Source: a virus
Direction: 5' to 3' (one strand)
Length of the DNA: 21,109 nt
IMG/VR virus record: IMGVR_UViG_3300021165_002685
Span: 1 to 21,109 of that record
Shown: positions 1 through 7,608 of the stretch, in pieces
How the letters are laid out: every line of letters begins with the position of its first letter
Numbering within the stretch: position 1 is the first letter of the stretch
The notes under the pieces: model-generated
Database searches by the model: none
What the model was told of the DNA's origin: nothing
The model's input: the letters and a program-made list of their open reading frames with translations, nothing else
Made by a program: the position numbers and the translations under genes

Positions 1-1
1 A

Positions 2-3000
2 GTTGTTATTGATTCAGTTACAAATGAAGTTATTTCTGATATTGACATCAGAATTGTAGATACAAATTGGCAGAGAATTTCCTCCGATATTAGCAATCCG
101 ATAGAAAATTCAAGTGTTAAAATTATTAATAACACGTTTTCTTTATCCAACCAAACTCCAAAAATTGTTCCAACTCAAAATTCAAATGGAATTGGTGTTT
201 CCAGTTTAAATTATGATTTAAATACAGGAAAAGTAACAGCTATATTAAAAACTTCTTATTCCGCAAAAGATGAATTTCCAATCTTAATTGGAGATAAAGT
301 CTTAGTTGAGGGAGTTAGTGTTGGTGTTGGATCAACTGGAATTGGATATAATTCTGAAAATTATAATTATCAATTATTTGACGTAATTGATGTCAATCAA
401 AATCTTGGTGGAGTTGGAATTGTTACATATAGTTTGTCAAATTATTTAATTCCTGGACAATATCCTGGCAATTTTGATCCTGGAAATTCATCGGCGGTTT
501 TAGTGCCACAAAGATTTTTCCCAACATTCAATACTATTTTAAAATCACAAGACTTTAAAAAACTGGATATTGTCAGTGATGGAAATGCTTCTGGAACAGT
601 GTTTGAATATGACACTGTAAACAAATATTTGATTGTAGAGGGAACTGAAGACTTTAAGGTTGGAACAATTATTTCTTCCAAAGAAACTGGGGCAAGAGGT
701 AAAATTAATAAGGTTTTATCATTTAATTCTAATTACAATTTAAATTATTATTCTGTAGTTAATAATGGATGGGAATATACAACAGGAGTTCTTAATGATT
801 CTTCGCAAAGATTGCCTGATAATGAGTATTATCAGAATTTTTCTTATGCAGTTAAATCAAAAGTTTATTTTGATAAGTGGAATGATGTTGTCAGTTCTTT
901 AACTCATACTGCTGGATTTAGAAAATTTAGCGATCTGCAAATAGAATCATTATCTCCAACCTCACTTTCGCCCGATATTATACCAACGGTAACAGCACTT
1001 ATTTCTATTGATAGTGAATATAACTTAAATTGCGTTCCTAACTTTGATTTAGCATATGAAAATTATCTTACAAATGAAAAGGTTGCTTTTTCAGATGAAA
1101 TTAATTTTTATTCATCTATTATAACAGATTATAATGAAAATATTTCAAACCGTATTTTAAGAATAGACGACATTAGCAGTGAATTTAATAGCTCTGGTAG
1201 AACAACTCCATATGGAGTTGTGAAATCAATTAACTTTAATACTGAAGAAAATAGATTTCACAAATATTTTACATATGTTAGAGATAGATTGTTTACTGGT
1301 GAGAGACAAATATCAATTGTTAATATTCTAAACGACCCAATTCGTGGCGTTGGAATGATCAATCAATATGGAACTCTTGATAGTCAAAATAGTTTAGGTT
1401 ATTTTGATTATGATGTTGATACTGGTTCTAACACTGGATTCGTTAAATTTTATCCAGTAAAATATAGATTTAATAATTACAATATATCTTACATATCATA
1501 TAATATAGATGAAGTCTTAACTGATACAGAAACTCAATCAAGTTTTAGAAATATAGGTGTTTCTACAAATCTTTCTGGTCCAATTGTAAGTATTGCAGCA
1601 TCAAATGTATTTGTTAATGCTGGTGTGGCAGAAACTATTTTAAGATTACCTAAGGTTGGAATTATTACTTCTGGGGTAAGATCTGCAAAAATCTTAACAG
1701 TTGTAGAAAGTAATGAGTCTAGAAGTGTAAGTGAATATAATGAAATCAATATTGTTCATGACGGAACAGAACTGCATAGTATTGATTTTGGACAACTGAG
1801 TCTTCACACTTTAACTGATGGATTTTCTTCATCTGGGATTGGAACATTTTATCCATATTTAAGTGGTAGCGATATAGTTGTAGATTATACTTTAAAGGCA
1901 AGTTCTGGAATCACAACTGCAAAAGTAAGTTCAATTGTAATTGGTATTTCTTCTGAAAAATATACATTTGAGAATGCTGGAGTTGGTGCAACTGTTTATA
2001 TGCCATATGGATTGGTTGCAGCAACTGATAAGTTGTTAGTTACATCTGCAACTGGAGAACAAACTGTGGCATCGGTTTCTAGTGAGTATGATGCTGCATA
2101 TTTTGTTGCTCAAGTATCGGATGTTACAAATTCACAGTATCAAATATCTGAGATTGTAGTTCTTTGGGACTCTAATGATGCTTATATTACTGAATTTGGA
2201 GTTGTAAGTACAAGTGGTCAAAGTTTAGGTGATTTTGGTGCAAGATTATCGGGATCTAATTTAGAATTGACTTTTACAAAATCTGGATCGTATGAGGCAA
2301 GGGTTAAATCTTTAGTCAATTTCCTTAGAATTGAAGAAAATGTATCAGGATCAACTCCTATAGAATTAACTAGCTCAAGAATAGAAAATGCGATTTCTTT
2401 CTATACTGGGACAGAAATAGATGTTAAAAAAGATTTTAATCTTACTTATAAAGGTTATCCAATATTTAAAAGAGTTTTTAATGGTTCAGATTCTTCAGTT
2501 GTTGATTTACAAAACAATACAGTATTCATACCAAATCACTTTTTTGTAAGTGGTGAAGAAGTTTCATATTATCCAAAAACTGGTATAGGGACAAATAACG
2601 TTGGTATTGCGACTACAACCATTGCTGGAATAGGAACCACTGATAAATTACCATCATCTGTTTTTGTAATCAAAGTAAATGAAAGCAAAATTAAATTTGC
2701 AGGGTCTGCCCAAGACGCACTGAAAGAAATCCCAATTTCACTGAATTTAACTTCTGTTGGAATTGGAACATCTCATAGTATAGTTTCCAAAAATCAAAAC
2801 CAAAAAGTTTTAATATCAATTGACAATCTAGTTCAATCTCCTATTGTATTAACTTCAATAGCATCTTCTCTATCAAATTCTGCACTGAGAACTCAGGATT
2901 TGATTTACTTAACTGGTATAACTTCTTTCTTCAGTGGAAATTATGTTAAAGTAAATAATGAGATTATGAAAATTGTCGGTGTTGGTATTGGATCAACAAA

Positions 3001-5743
3001 CGCTATTCAGGTTTCTCGTGCAGAAATGGGAACCGTTCTTGCTGGACATGACACCGGATCAAGAGTTGTACAAATATCTGGAAATTATAATATTGTTGAA
3101 AATATTATTAATTTTGCAGATCCACCTCCAGGAAGAACACCAATTGGAACCATAACAGATCCAGTTCCTTTTAGGGATTGGGAAGGAATTACAACTTCTG
3201 CAAGTTTTAGTGGAAGAATGTTTATGCATTCTGGTGCAATCAATGGAACAGAAGAAACATATTCTAAGAATTATGTTTTTGATGATATATCACAAAACTT
3301 TGCAGCAACTAGAAATACATATACCTTACAATCTGGCGGATCTAATGTTGTTGGAGTTGCAACCAATAATGCATTTATTCTTATCAACGGAATTGTGCAA
3401 GGAAAAGGATTAAACTATGATTACACTTTAAGTGAAACCTCTGGAATTACATCTATTACTTTTACTGGTGCTACAAGTACACAATCATCTGATCCAAATT
3501 CATTAAACATACCTACTGGGGGAGTCATTGTCTCAGTTGGATCTACAATGGGATTCGGTTATCAACCATTGGTTTCAGCTGGAGGAACTGCAATTGTTTC
3601 TATTGCTGGAACAATATCGTCAGTAAGTATCGGAAACAGTGGATCTGGATATAGAGTTGGAGTTCAGACAGTTAGAGTTGCAGTAGCTTCTTCTACAACT
3701 GGAATTCCAAACCTACAATTTATTGGAACAGCGGTTGTAAGTGACGGTCATATTGTAAGTATAGCAGTTACGAATGGTGTTTCTGGATTTAGTCAATCAA
3801 ATCCACCATATGTTGTTATTGATGATCCTCTCCCATATTCAAATATTCCTCTGATTTATAGTCAAGACAGTTTAGGGAGCGGTGGCGTACAAGCAAAAGT
3901 TGATATTACGGTTGGACAGGGATCAAGTGTAGTTGCATTTACACTCAGAGACTCTGGATATGGATACGGTGTGAATCATATCCTAACTGTGCCGATTGGT
4001 GGGTTGACTGGTATTCCAACAACATCAGTTGCTAACTTCAGAGAGTTTCAATTAAGTATTCAAGAGGTTGAGACTGATAGATTCTCTGCATGGTCAGTTG
4101 GAGAACTTGAGGTATTAGACGATTTCTCAAATCTCTTTAACGGTGTTAGAAAAGCATTCCCAATTACTCGTTCTGGATCTCCAGTTTCTATCCAATCAAA
4201 ATATGGATCATTAGTTAAAGTAGAAGATGTTGTGATAATCTTCATCAATGATGTTTTACAAGTTCCAGGTATTTCTTATAGATTTAGAGGAGGAAGCACA
4301 ATCACATTCCGTGAAGCTCCAAAACCTGATGATAGAATGAAGTTCTTCTTCTATAAGGGAACAAGTGGAATTGATATTTTACCAAAAGAAGTTATAGATT
4401 CAGTTCAAACTGGAGATGGAATTACACTTAACTTTGAAAATTCATTGGGACAAAAGAGTCTGTTCCAACAAAATGAAAGAATTATTACCAAAATCAACTC
4501 TTCAAGTTCTGTTGACACCAATGTTTATTATGGACCAGGATTGAGTGAGGATAGTGAACTTCTCAGATCAGCAACAATTTGTAGGCAAACAGAGGATCTA
4601 ATTGTAGAAAATAAATTGATTACAAAAGATCGTGAAATTTATGAGCCTAGCGTTTATCCAGTTTCTTATATCATTCAACCTCTGGGAATTGGATCTACAT
4701 CAGTTTATGTTGACAGTATCAGACCTTTCTTCTTCCCACATAATGAAAGTAGCAATTTAGAGCATCAAAATAAAATTACAATTAACTCACAAAAAACTCA
4801 AATTGGTGCAGCAGCAACTGTGGTTGTTTCTGACTTGGGAACAATATCAAATATTGTAATATCTGATGGTGGCGTTGGTTATACAACATGTCAAGTTACG
4901 ATTGAAAATCCAATTGGTATTGGTACTACCAGAGCAACTGCAATTCCTATAATTTCAGTTGGAGGAACAATCTCTAGCATTCAAATTGAAAATATAGGTT
5001 TTGGATATACAAATACTAATCCACCCGTTGTCTTAATCTCATCTCCCACTCATTCTCAAGAAACAATAGGTGTCACTACTTATTATGGAGATTCTGGAAT
5101 TATTGTTGGTATCGCGTTTACAGTAGGATTTAATCTCACAGTAGGAGTTGGATCTACTGTTCCAATTGATAAGATGGTTCTTGATTTGTTTATTCCAACG
5201 GATTCGCATTTAAGATCATCTACAGTAACAGGAACTGCCGTAACTGTAAGTGGAATTACAACTGGTGACTTCTTTGTTATTGATAAATCAAATATTGGTG
5301 TTTATCAAAAACAAAGATATTGTTATGGAATTGATAATTCTATCGTTGGAATTTCCACTAATTTCTTAGATGGTATATATCAAGTCAGCGAATCAAGTAT
5401 AGCTCAAAGTTCCGTGACTGGAATCGGAGTTACGTACATTAATAGAGTTGTTGTTAATGTTACTGGAGCAGGGACAAACTTCACAAGCATTAGCATTAAT
5501 TCTACATTTGATTCGTTATTAACTACTTTTGATTATTCAATATCAGATTTAACAAATAATGATATTCAGATTTATGATATTTTACCTTATTATGGAAACT
5601 TCACTTGGGGTAAACTTGTATTTTCTCCAAGAGTTGGAGTTAACACTTTTGTCTCATATGCAAAATATGGTTTACCTGGAATTAATACCTCAGATTATAT
5701 TCAAAGAACTAACAGATTAAAATTTAAGAATTATACTGGATAA
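2..5743 (+). CDS. Giant beta-rich tail/baseplate structural protein, 5' end outside window
   Basis: The reading frame is open from the left edge (codons counted from base 2), giving at least 1913 residues. A TTG at 434 could be mistaken for the start, but 144 in-frame codons of the same Gly/Ser/Asn-rich character precede it. Modules seen, numbered from base 2: an SGATA-type unit (~193-238); two tandem copies of a beta-domain with HDGT- or WDSN-like turns (~531-650, ~652-777); an NH-x-x-V-x-G-E motif (~845) leading into an 'RG..GT....H..G' type domain (~938-1037); two 'IN(G/D)xxQ' domains (~1088-1158, ~1371-1458); two clusters of GxGYT repeats (~1173-1353, ~1600-1687); and a C-terminal stretch with YYGNFTWGKL and KFKNYTG. 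Similar giant proteins are annotated only as structural in T4-like marine phages. Its place before gp8 is where T4 has the wedge protein gp7, but I see no sequence proof of equivalence. It is probably part of the outer baseplate or an attached fibre. Confidence 0.8.
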   Translation, partial: VVIDSVTNEVISDIDIRIVDTNWQRISSDISNPIENSSVKIINNTFSLSNQTPKIVPTQNSNGIGVSSLNYDLNTGKVTAILKTSYSAKDEFPILIGDKVLVEGVSVGVGSTGIGYNSENYNYQLFDVIDVNQNLGGVGIVTYSLSNYLIPGQYPGNFDPGNSSAVLVPQRFFPTFNTILKSQDFKKLDIVSDGNASGTVFEYDTVNKYLIVEGTEDFKVGTIISSKETGARGKINKVLSFNSNYNLNYYSVVNNGWEYTTGVLNDSSQRLPDNEYYQNFSYAVKSKVYFDKWNDVVSSLTHTAGFRKFSDLQIESLSPTSLSPDIIPTVTALISIDSEYNLNCVPNFDLAYENYLTNEKVAFSDEINFYSSIITDYNENISNRILRIDDISSEFNSSGRTTPYGVVKSINFNTEENRFHKYFTYVRDRLFTGERQISIVNILNDPIRGVGMINQYGTLDSQNSLGYFDYDVDTGSNTGFVKFYPVKYRFNNYNISYISYNIDEVLTDTETQSSFRNIGVSTNLSGPIVSIAASNVFVNAGVAETILRLPKVGIITSGVRSAKILTVVESNESRSVSEYNEINIVHDGTELHSIDFGQLSLHTLTDGFSSSGIGTFYPYLSGSDIVVDYTLKASSGITTAKVSSIVIGISSEKYTFENAGVGATVYMPYGLVAATDKLLVTSATGEQTVASVSSEYDAAYFVAQVSDVTNSQYQISEIVVLWDSNDAYITEFGVVSTSGQSLGDFGARLSGSNLELTFTKSGSYEARVKSLVNFLRIEENVSGSTPIELTSSRIENAISFYTGTEIDVKKDFNLTYKGYPIFKRVFNGSDSSVVDLQNNTVFIPNHFFVSGEEVSYYPKTGIGTNNVGIATTTIAGIGTTDKLPSSVFVIKVNESKIKFAGSAQDALKEIPISLNLTSVGIGTSHSIVSKNQNQKVLISIDNLVQSPIVLTSIASSLSNSALRTQDLIYLTGITSFFSGNYVKVNNEIMKIVGVGIGSTNAIQVSRAEMGTVLAGHDTGSRVVQISGNYNIVENIINFADPPPGRTPIGTITDPVPFRDWEGITTSASFSGRMFMHSGAINGTEETYSKNYVFDDISQNFAATRNTYTLQSGGSNVVGVATNNAFILINGIVQGKGLNYDYTLSETSGITSITFTGATSTQSSDPNSLNIPTGGVIVSVGSTMGFGYQPLVSAGGTAIVSIAGTISSVSIGNSGSGYRVGVQTVRVAVASSTTGIPNLQFIGTAVVSDGHIVSIAVTNGVSGFSQSNPPYVVIDDPLPYSNIPLIYSQDSLGSGGVQAKVDITVGQGSSVVAFTLRDSGYGYGVNHILTVPIGGLTGIPTTSVANFREFQLSIQEVETDRFSAWSVGELEVLDDFSNLFNGVRKAFPITRSGSPVSIQSKYGSLVKVEDVVIIFINDVLQVPGISYRFRGGSTITFREAPKPDDRMKFFFYKGTSGIDILPKEVIDSVQTGDGITLNFENSLGQKSLFQQNERIITKINSSSSVDTNVYYGPGLSEDSELLRSATICRQTEDLIVENKLITKDREIYEPSVYPVSYIIQPLGIGSTSVYVDSIRPFFFPHNESSNLEHQNKITINSQKTQIGAAATVVVSDLGTISNIVISDGGVGYTTCQVTIENPIGIGTTRATAIPIISVGGTISSIQIENIGFGYTNTNPPVVLISSPTHSQETIGVTTYYGDSGIIVGIAFTVGFNLTVGVGSTVPIDKMVLDLFIPTDSHLRSSTVTGTAVTVSGITTGDFFVIDKSNIGVYQKQRYCYGIDNSIVGISTNFLDGIYQVSESSIAQSSVTGIGVTYINRVVVNVTGAGTNFTSISINSTFDSLLTTFDYSISDLTNNDIQIYDILPYYGNFTWGKLVFSPRVGVNTFVSYAKYGLPGINTSDYIQRTNRLKFKNYTG

Positions 5744-5746
5744 ATA
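5739..5746 (+). promoter_or_regulatory. Candidate T4-type late promoter (GATAAATA)
   Basis: GATAAATA matches the T4 late -10 consensus TATAAATA in 7 of 8 positions. It overlaps the TAA stop (5741-5743) of the preceding giant gene and lies 32 bases before the fibre start at 5779, leaving room for a short leader. T4 late promoters need no -35 box. The call rests on motif and position only. Confidence 0.55.
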
Positions 5747-5778
5747 CTTCTAACTTACTCAAGAATTGTTTTTAAGTA

Positions 5779-7272
5779 ATGGCAAGGCAAGGAATAAGCA
5801 CAGGTATAGTACCCAATGATGGAACAGGCGATACTCTTGCTAGTGGCGCTGTAAAAATTAATCAAAATTTTAGTGAACTATATTCATTTTTGGGCGATGG
5901 AAACAATTTAAATACTATAAAAGCAGGTAATCTATCACTTACAGGAATCACTACAGGACTTAATGTTCCTGGTATTAGTACTCTTGGATTTATTCAGAAT
6001 ACTACTTTAAATGTTTCCGGATTCTCCACATTAGGTAGCATCAGTGGAGAAAATTTAAGTCTTGCTGGAGTAACTACAGGTCTTAATGTTCCTGGTATTA
6101 GTACTTTAGGATTTATTACAGCAACAACATTAAACACATCTGGAGTCTCAACATTCTCTGGAGGTCTTAATGCATCTGAAGGTGCCGATTTAACCAGACT
6201 TAGAGTTACAGGTATTAGCACTTTAGGACAAACTAATACTACAGGATTTTTTAATGCTGGAGTATCAACTTTAGGAAATGTTAATGCTACCACTGCAGTT
6301 GTATCTGGATTCTCTACATTAGGCAGCATCAGCGGCGGAAACTTAACACTTGCCGGAATTACTACAGGACTTAATGTTCCTGGTATTACTACTCTTAGGG
6401 ATACTACAATTGGTAATTTGTCCCTGGCAGGAATCACTACAGGACTTAGTTCTCCAGGTATTAGCACTCTCGGATCAATTTCAGCAACAACATTAGTAGT
6501 CACCGGTGTTTCTACTGTAGGCGTTGTAACTGGTGCAACATCAGTTCAGGCAACTAATTTATATGGTAACGGTTCTGGATTGACAAGTTTAGATGCAAGT
6601 AATTTAAGTTCTGGTATAATTCCCAGCGGAAGGTTAACAGGATCATATGATATTAGTATTACCGGAACTGCCTCCAGTAATACTATATCAGTCTCCACAG
6701 CAACGGTTGCAAATAATTTAGTTATTGGACCAATTGGATCTGCAACAACTTATGTTGATATTAGAAATGGTGATATTAATGTCACTAATAATCTCAAGGT
6801 TTCTGGAATTGCAACCGCAACAACTTTAAGAGTTAATACATTAACCAACATTGCTGGAACAAGTATTCCAAATCCAATTAGTTTGACTACTGCTTTTGTT
6901 ACATTAACTTCCAATATAACTTGGCATACTAATCGTAATAATACTACACAATTATTAGGATCAATTGCACCATATACTAATTCAAAAACAAAAATGGTTA
7001 GAATTAGTGTTATTCATGTTCACATCCAACCAGGGGGTTATCATGGATATCTTTCTGGGTGGATATTTCAAACTGGTAAAACTTATAATGTAAATGGAAC
7101 TTATGTCGAAAATGAACATTATAATTGGTATTGGAATAAATTTCAAACAGAAGTGTTAATTCCATGGGATCCAAGTGGAACTCAAAGTATTAGTATGTTT
7201 GTAACTAGTGCTTACAATACAAGTAGTCTTAATTACTATAATATTGTTTATACGGGAAGGATCGATCAATGA
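5779..7272 (+). CDS. Baseplate-anchored tail fibre with gp10-type N-terminus
   Basis: Encodes 497 residues. The N-terminus (NDGTGDTL, then KINQNFSELY and GDG, residues ~13-41) closely resembles T4 gp10 (DDGTGDYL, KINENFDELY, GDG) and more loosely gp9; in T4 these proteins sit on the baseplate wedge and hold fibres, so this is probably the virion anchor. Residues ~50-260 are a shaft of short repeats of the type G(I/V/F)STLGxxxATTLxVSG, including LNVPGISTL three times with small changes. A GNGSGLTSLDASNLSSG motif (~270-287), frequent in phage fibres, precedes a second beta region. The last ~130 residues lack repeats and are rich in His, Trp and Tyr, which suits a receptor-binding tip. No intramolecular chaperone domain is evident. 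The ATG at 5779 begins exactly at the conserved anchor; no good Shine-Dalgarno sequence is visible. The end overlaps the next gene by 4 bases. The fibre role is fairly sure; the receptor is unknown. Confidence 0.82.
   Translation: MARQGISTGIVPNDGTGDTLASGAVKINQNFSELYSFLGDGNNLNTIKAGNLSLTGITTGLNVPGISTLGFIQNTTLNVSGFSTLGSISGENLSLAGVTTGLNVPGISTLGFITATTLNTSGVSTFSGGLNASEGADLTRLRVTGISTLGQTNTTGFFNAGVSTLGNVNATTAVVSGFSTLGSISGGNLTLAGITTGLNVPGITTLRDTTIGNLSLAGITTGLSSPGISTLGSISATTLVVTGVSTVGVVTGATSVQATNLYGNGSGLTSLDASNLSSGIIPSGRLTGSYDISITGTASSNTISVSTATVANNLVIGPIGSATTYVDIRNGDINVTNNLKVSGIATATTLRVNTLTNIAGTSIPNPISLTTAFVTLTSNITWHTNRNNTTQLLGSIAPYTNSKTKMVRISVIHVHIQPGGYHGYLSGWIFQTGKTYNVNGTYVENEHYNWYWNKFQTEVLIPWDPSGTQSISMFVTSAYNTSSLNYYNIVYTGRIDQ
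6013..6107 (+). repeat. Direct repeat within fibre shaft, copy A
   Basis: This 95-base stretch recurs at 6301-6395, 288 bases (96 codons) downstream in the same frame. I count about 16 differences (~83% identity), most at third codon positions; the encoded 32-residue units differ at about 4 positions. Shorter parts (the LNVPGISTLG segment) also recur at 5941-5993 and, more weakly, at 6427-6474. Confidence 0.75.
6301..6395 (+). repeat. Direct repeat within fibre shaft, copy B
   Basis: This is the second copy of the repeat at 6013-6107. Both copies encode VSGFSTLGSISGxNL, then LAG(V/I)TTGLNVPGI. The synonymous divergence points to an old duplication kept by selection on the protein, not a recent slippage event. 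Confidence 0.75.
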
Positions 7273-7586
7273 TGACATTAATACAATCCGCACTTATTGA
7301 AATTGTAAATGAAGAACCAGATCACTTCTTTTTTAGAGGTGAACCATCTTATGAAAATATTGTGTGGACTTCAAAAACATTAGAAAAACCATCAGAAGAA
7401 GAAATTACAAATAAAATAGAAGAACTTAAACTAAAACAAGAAAAAACAGAATATCAAAGACAAAGAGCACCAGAATATCCACCTATTGGTGACCAACTTG
7501 ATGCTTTGTTTCACGCTGGAGTTTTTCCACCAGAGATGGCAGAAAAAATTCTAGCAATAAAAAACAAATATCCCAAACCACAGTAA
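7269..7586 (+). CDS. Small XkdW-like protein, possible tail-fibre assembly factor
   Basis: Encodes 105 residues (104 if the second of two adjacent ATGs, at 7272, is used). It starts inside the fibre stop (ATGATGA), a 4-base overlap that suggests translational coupling to the fibre gene. There is no signal peptide or membrane segment. The middle (residues ~50-75) is Glu/Lys-rich and probably helical. The C-terminal third carries APEYPPIGDQLDALFHAG and ends in IKNKYPKP, a pattern I know from small phage proteins of the XkdW/tail-fibre-assembly type that are encoded just after fibre genes. Family membership is moderately sure. A chaperone role for the upstream fibre is inferred from position. 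It may instead be a small virion component. Confidence 0.65.
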   Translation: MMTLIQSALIEIVNEEPDHFFFRGEPSYENIVWTSKTLEKPSEEEITNKIEELKLKQEKTEYQRQRAPEYPPIGDQLDALFHAGVFPPEMAEKILAIKNKYPKPQ

Positions 7587-7596
7587 TAAATAAATA
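7585..7596 (+). promoter_or_regulatory. Candidate late promoter, two overlapping AATAAATA motifs
   Basis: AATAAATA occurs at 7585-7592 and again at 7589-7596, in register. The first overlaps the TAA stop (7584-7586) of the small gene. The gp8 start follows at 7609, so any leader would be only about 5-12 bases and no Shine-Dalgarno sequence is visible. In such AT-rich sequence chance is possible; the recurrence at other junctions raises the likelihood. Confidence 0.45.
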
Positions 7597-7608
7597 AAAA
7601 CTCAAAAA

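Noticed and set aside
2973-3413. Two + strand open frames (60 and 67 codons) inside the first giant gene
   Set aside because: They lie wholly within the giant frame, which is continuous and has clear protein motifs; the shadow translations are Leu/Ile/Gln-rich with no recognisable features.
5994-6503. A 169-codon open frame on the - strand inside the fibre gene
   Set aside because: It mirrors the Gly/Thr/Ser repeat region of the fibre; the Pro/Val-rich translation is the antisense image of the repeats, and there is no ribosome binding site or gap for a gene.
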